Source: JAHBVL01 sp963712055 (GTDB lineage: Bacteria; Chloroflexota; Chloroflexia; Thermomicrobiales; UBA6265). From it: 64,000 nucleotides of DNA. The stretch is taken from contig CAVQGN010000003.1 in assembly GCA_963712055.1 (NCBI GenBank), forward strand, positions 744,001 to 808,000, in the 5' to 3' direction. The notes under the pieces are model-generated. The model worked only from the letters and a program-made list of their open reading frames with translations. It was not told the DNA's origin and made no database searches. Of the stretch, positions 61,048-64,000 are shown one piece after another (positions within the stretch are counted from its first letter, which is position 1; every line of letters starts with the position of its first letter). The position numbers were made by a program, and so were the translations under genes.

Positions 61048-63011
61048 CGGTGGAACTGACAACCAACATCAAACGCTACGGCAGTGAACAACCGCTTCCG
61101 ACCCGGCAGACGTTGCACGCCGGGCCGGTGGAGGTGGTGCTCGAAGGCGGCGATCTGCGTTACATCCGGCTTGGACCATCCGAGATTATTCGCCGGCTCT
61201 ACATGGCCGTGCGGGATCAGAACTGGGGTACGATCCAACCGGTCTATCCATCCTTTACGGTCCAGGATCATGGCTCGAGTTTTCGGGTTGATTTCACTGC
61301 CGAACATGTCAGCGGCGATGTCGATTTCGCCTGGACCGGCACCATCGAGGGCGCTGACGACGGCACGATCGTCTATACCCTTGATGGCGCCCCACGCAAG
61401 CCATTTCTGCGGAACCGAATCGGGTTCTGCGTGCTCCATCCGTCCGATCTGGCCGGTACAGAAGCCAGTGTGGAAACGCCTGATGGACGGGTCGACGGGC
61501 TGTTTCCGGTCTTGATCTCGCCTGATCAACCGTTTATCGATATGCAGTCAATTACCCATCCTATCGGAGCATCGGCCCACGCGACGATCACCTTCACCGG
61601 CGAGTTGTTCGAAATGGAAGATCAGCGCAACTGGACCGATGCGTCTTACAAGACGTACGGTACGCCGTTGCGTTTGCCCTATCCGGTCGAGGTCGATCCT
61701 TCAACGCAGATTCAGCAATCGATCACGATCGCCGTGTCAGGCGTGATGCCGCCATCAGCCGATTCGGCTGCCGAGCAGGAGCAATGGGTCAAGGTCGATC
61801 TCGGCAACATGACCCCTTTGCCACCAGTCGGATTTGGCGCCGGTCTCGGCGGCACAATCGAACAGAATGATCTGGAGCGGCTTCGAGTCCTGAAACCGGC
61901 TCATCTCTGGGTCTCTCTCGATCTCGGTACGGGGATATGGCGCGAGGATCTGGTGGACGCAGCTGCCCGGGCAACTGCACTCGCTGCTCCCCTTGAACTG
62001 AGCGTGGTGGCCGGTCCTGGAGATACCGGCTGGAATGAGCTGGTCCAGGTGATCAACGCCGAGTCGGTCCCGGTCGTTCGGGTCTATGCCTTTCCCGCAG
62101 CCAATGATCCGATCGCCTTTCCTCGCACCGATCTTGCCACGCATGACACCACGATCGCGGCGGCGAAGCAGGCATTTCTAGCCGGAGGGATTGACTGTTT
62201 GATCGGCGGCGGCACCCGAGCCTATTTCACCGAATTCAATCGGGCGCAGAGCTTCTTGCCGATCGACCAGATGGACGTCGCTACCTATACGATCAATCCT
62301 CAGGTTCATGCGTTCGATAATCTGTCAGTGATTGAATGCATCAGCGCCCAGCCTGTCACCGTCAGTACCGCGCGTGCGATTACGGGTGAAACGCCACTGA
62401 TTGTGGGACCGGTCACGCTTCGACCGCCATTCAATCCGAATGCTACTGGTCCAGTCGTGGAGACTCAAGACGAATTGCCCTTTGCGGTCGATCCGCGCCA
62501 ACTCTCGCTGCTGGGTGCTGGGTGGACGGTGGGCAGCCTGCATCAATTGGCCGAAGCCGGGGTGGCTGGCATGACCTTTTACGAACTCTATGGTTGGCGT
62601 GGATTGATCGAACGGGAACGTGATCTGACTCATCGCGATCTCTTTCCATCTCAACCCGGTCAGCTCTTTCCGCTCTATCACGTCTTCGCCGCCGCGGCAC
62701 TATCTGCGGGTGGATCGGTCTGCGCGGTCGAGGTCAGCGATCCATTCCAGGTCGAAGCCCTGGCTCTACGAAAAGGCGATGCCGTGCGGTTGATGATCGC
62801 GAATCTCGCCGAAACGGTGCAGGAGATTCGCGTGAGTGTGAACGGGCTTACCGGGATCACAATCGAGCATCTCGACGAAACTACCTATGCGGACGCGATG
62901 ACCGACCCCGGTTTTTCCAGTCGGAAGAGTCAGCCAGCGATGACGATGGGCGATGCGTTGCCATTGACGCTGAAGCCCTTTGCAGTGGCCTTCATCGACG
63001 GTGCCATGTAG
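61044..63011 (+). CDS. large protein resembling D-apionate lactonase (three-domain)
   Basis: A 655-residue cytoplasmic protein starting four bases inside the regulator gene. The N-terminal beta domain has LHAGPVEVVLEGGDLRYIRL, VRDQNWGT, a NRIGFCVLHP segment and FEMEDQRNWTDASYKTYGTP. This order recalls D-apionate lactonase ApnL, which opens the lactone in apiose breakdown. A TIM-barrel-like middle (residues 280-530) includes LWVSLDLGTG and FTEFNRAQ, and a small beta domain ends it. I recognise the pattern from memory of the family and cannot run a search. Alternatives are an uncharacterised glycoside hydrolase or another lactonase. The position, with a sugar-acid dehydrogenase, regulator and importer, fits. 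Confidence 0.6.
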   Translation: MTVELTTNIKRYGSEQPLPTRQTLHAGPVEVVLEGGDLRYIRLGPSEIIRRLYMAVRDQNWGTIQPVYPSFTVQDHGSSFRVDFTAEHVSGDVDFAWTGTIEGADDGTIVYTLDGAPRKPFLRNRIGFCVLHPSDLAGTEASVETPDGRVDGLFPVLISPDQPFIDMQSITHPIGASAHATITFTGELFEMEDQRNWTDASYKTYGTPLRLPYPVEVDPSTQIQQSITIAVSGVMPPSADSAAEQEQWVKVDLGNMTPLPPVGFGAGLGGTIEQNDLERLRVLKPAHLWVSLDLGTGIWREDLVDAAARATALAAPLELSVVAGPGDTGWNELVQVINAESVPVVRVYAFPAANDPIAFPRTDLATHDTTIAAAKQAFLAGGIDCLIGGGTRAYFTEFNRAQSFLPIDQMDVATYTINPQVHAFDNLSVIECISAQPVTVSTARAITGETPLIVGPVTLRPPFNPNATGPVVETQDELPFAVDPRQLSLLGAGWTVGSLHQLAEAGVAGMTFYELYGWRGLIERERDLTHRDLFPSQPGQLFPLYHVFAAAALSAGGSVCAVEVSDPFQVEALALRKGDAVRLMIANLAETVQEIRVSVNGLTGITIEHLDETTYADAMTDPGFSSRKSQPAMTMGDALPLTLKPFAVAFIDGAM

Positions 63012-63053
63012 AGGCGGGACCCATGCCTGCCTGTAACACGGAGAGAGCAAGCC

Positions 63054-63365
63054 ATGGAACATGAAGCCCTTTTCTGGTCTCAGGCTGATGCGTTGCTCAT
63101 CAAGCCGGAGGTGACGCGCTCGACCATGATGGGACTTCCATGCCTGCGGATGAACGGCGCATTTTTCGCCTCGTTCGACCGAAAAACGGGTGATCTGCTG
63201 GTGAAGTTGCCCGCTGACCGGGTCAACGCCCTAGTGGCATCTGGTCAGGGCACGGATTTCGCGCCAGCAGGACGGCGTTTCCGGGAATGGGTCGCCATTT
63301 CGCCCGACGCTGTGGAATCATGGCCAGACTATCTCACGGAAGCATTGGCATTCGTAGGCAGTTGA
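63054..63365 (+). CDS. TfoX-N/MmcQ-YjbR-like small protein
   Basis: A 103-residue alpha/beta protein. RSTMMGLPCLRMNGAFFASF, LLVKLPADRVNALVASGQG, and FAPAGRRFREWVAI followed by WPDYLTEALAFV match the TfoX N-terminal/YjbR-like fold. Such proteins are widespread and mostly uncharacterised. GGAGAG lies before ATG 63054. It follows the lactonase-like gene by 42 bases but need not belong to its pathway. Confidence 0.8.
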   Translation: MEHEALFWSQADALLIKPEVTRSTMMGLPCLRMNGAFFASFDRKTGDLLVKLPADRVNALVASGQGTDFAPAGRRFREWVAISPDAVESWPDYLTEALAFVGS

Positions 63366-63368
63366 CGG

Positions 63369-64000
63369 CTAGCGTGGATCGCGCAACAACCGCAGACCGT
63401 TCAACACGACGATGATCGTGCTGCCTTCGTGACCGACGACGCCGAGCGGTAACGGAATTCCGTGAATCAATGTCGTTGTCACCAGCACGATGATCACGGT
63501 CAGGGAAAAACCAAGGTTCTGCAGAATCGTTCGCCGCGTGCGTTGACTGAGCGAAACGGCGTACGGCAGCTTGGTCAGGTCGTCGGCGATCAGAACGACA
63601 TCAGCGGTTTCGAGCGCCACATCGGACCCGGCTCCACCCATTGCCACTCCGACATCGGCCGTGGCCAGGGCGGGGGCATCGTTGACACCGTCGCCAACCA
63701 TGGCGACGGAGCCGTTTTCCTTGAGCCGCCGGATGGTGACCAGCTTTTCTTCTGGCAACAGTCCCGCATAGACTTTGTCGATGCCGACTTCCGCGGCGAT
63801 TGCCCGGGCCACCGCTTCATGGTCGCCAGTCAACATCACGGTTTCCGTGATCCCAAGAGCATGGAGTTCATCGACCACACCGCTGGCACTCGGTCGGAGC
63901 ACGTCGGCCACGCCGATGACGCCATGGATCTGCTCTGTATCGCCGACGAGTATTGCGGTTTTGCCTTCGACGCGGAGTTCATTGGCGATGACCTCGGCGT
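63369..64000 (-). CDS. heavy-metal P1B-type ATPase, C-terminal part (runs off right edge)
   Basis: The frame is open from the window edge to the TAG-type stop at 63369. It shows the hinge and C-terminal membrane part of a metal-exporting P-type ATPase: TVMLTGDHEAVARAIAAEVG, the invariant VGDGVNDAPALATADVGVA, and two terminal helices ending GHEGSTIIVVLNGLRLL. The last is typical of the ZntA/CadA-like branch. The phosphorylation site and metal-binding membrane motif (CPC or similar) lie outside the window, so the metal cannot be named. Confidence 0.9.
   Translation of the reverse strand, partial: AEVIANELRVEGKTAILVGDTEQIHGVIGVADVLRPSASGVVDELHALGITETVMLTGDHEAVARAIAAEVGIDKVYAGLLPEEKLVTIRRLKENGSVAMVGDGVNDAPALATADVGVAMGGAGSDVALETADVVLIADDLTKLPYAVSLSQRTRRTILQNLGFSLTVIIVLVTTTLIHGIPLPLGVVGHEGSTIIVVLNGLRLLRDPR

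Noticed and set aside
1..64000. CRISPR array, tRNA, rRNA, insertion sequence or prophage genes
   Set aside because: I saw no regularly spaced direct repeats, no tRNA or rRNA signatures, and no transposase, integrase or phage structural gene on either strand.

Overview
The window reads as chromosomal DNA of a moderately GC-rich, free-living heterotrophic bacterium. The gene families point to Chloroflexota, most likely a Thermomicrobia (Sphaerobacter-like) lineage: a bacterial eRF1-like (baeRF) protein, DUF5661, a DUF6920-like protein, an F420/LLM-type oxidoreductase, a class III cyclase fused to an NB-ARC/TPR regulator, Tat-exported sugar-binding proteins and strong AAGGAGG ribosome sites. This placement is inference from content; no rRNA or tRNA gene is present to confirm it.

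Layout. 1-14.5 kb holds mixed single genes: two MMPL transporters, a membrane-anchored EEP-fold hydrolase, a CorC-type protein, a UBP zinc finger, a Gfo/Idh dehydrogenase, an eRF1-like gene, an SDR and a CocE/NonD hydrolase. Several are broken by small indels. 14.6-21.9 kb is a minus-strand sugar operon: LacI repressor, Tat-exported binding protein, two permeases, a GH35-like beta-galactosidase and an unknown protein, with a LacI-type operator upstream of the repressor. 22-26 kb has molybdate modB and modA separated by an opposing CPA2 antiporter. 26-41 kb is accessory and regulatory: a CPA1 antiporter with a rhodanese tail, MFS exporter, methyltransferase, a TetR/cupin divergent pair, a thioredoxin-fold exported protein, a membrane-bound S33 hydrolase, DinB proteins, and a Crp-like regulator facing a class III cyclase. 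42.5-42.9 kb is a gene-free segment with a dense DnaA-box cluster and a TAG-trio/GC-cluster/AT-rich arrangement, a strong candidate replication origin. 43-48.6 kb has an LLM oxidoreductase, an apiosidase-like hydrolase, a GNAT, a glycosyltransferase and a Bcr/CflA exporter. 48.8-63 kb is one long plus-strand carbohydrate and sugar-acid catabolic island: SDR, RbsCBA-type importer, VOC protein, 2-hydroxyacid dehydrogenase, HpaI-type aldolase, a second importer, a 3-hydroxyacyl-CoA-dehydrogenase-like enzyme, a FadR regulator and a large protein resembling D-apionate lactonase. A metal P-type ATPase runs off the right edge.

The most unusual signals are two in-frame TGA codons, each at a conserved cysteine position: the CxCP motif of the antiporter's rhodanese tail and the first Cys of CxxC in the thioredoxin-fold protein. 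Homology continues past both, and each is followed by a hairpin-forming stretch with the same hexamer (CCCGUG) at the same distance. Selenocysteine is the leading hypothesis. It is tempered by the many indel-type disruptions nearby, one of which lies in the thioredoxin-like gene itself.
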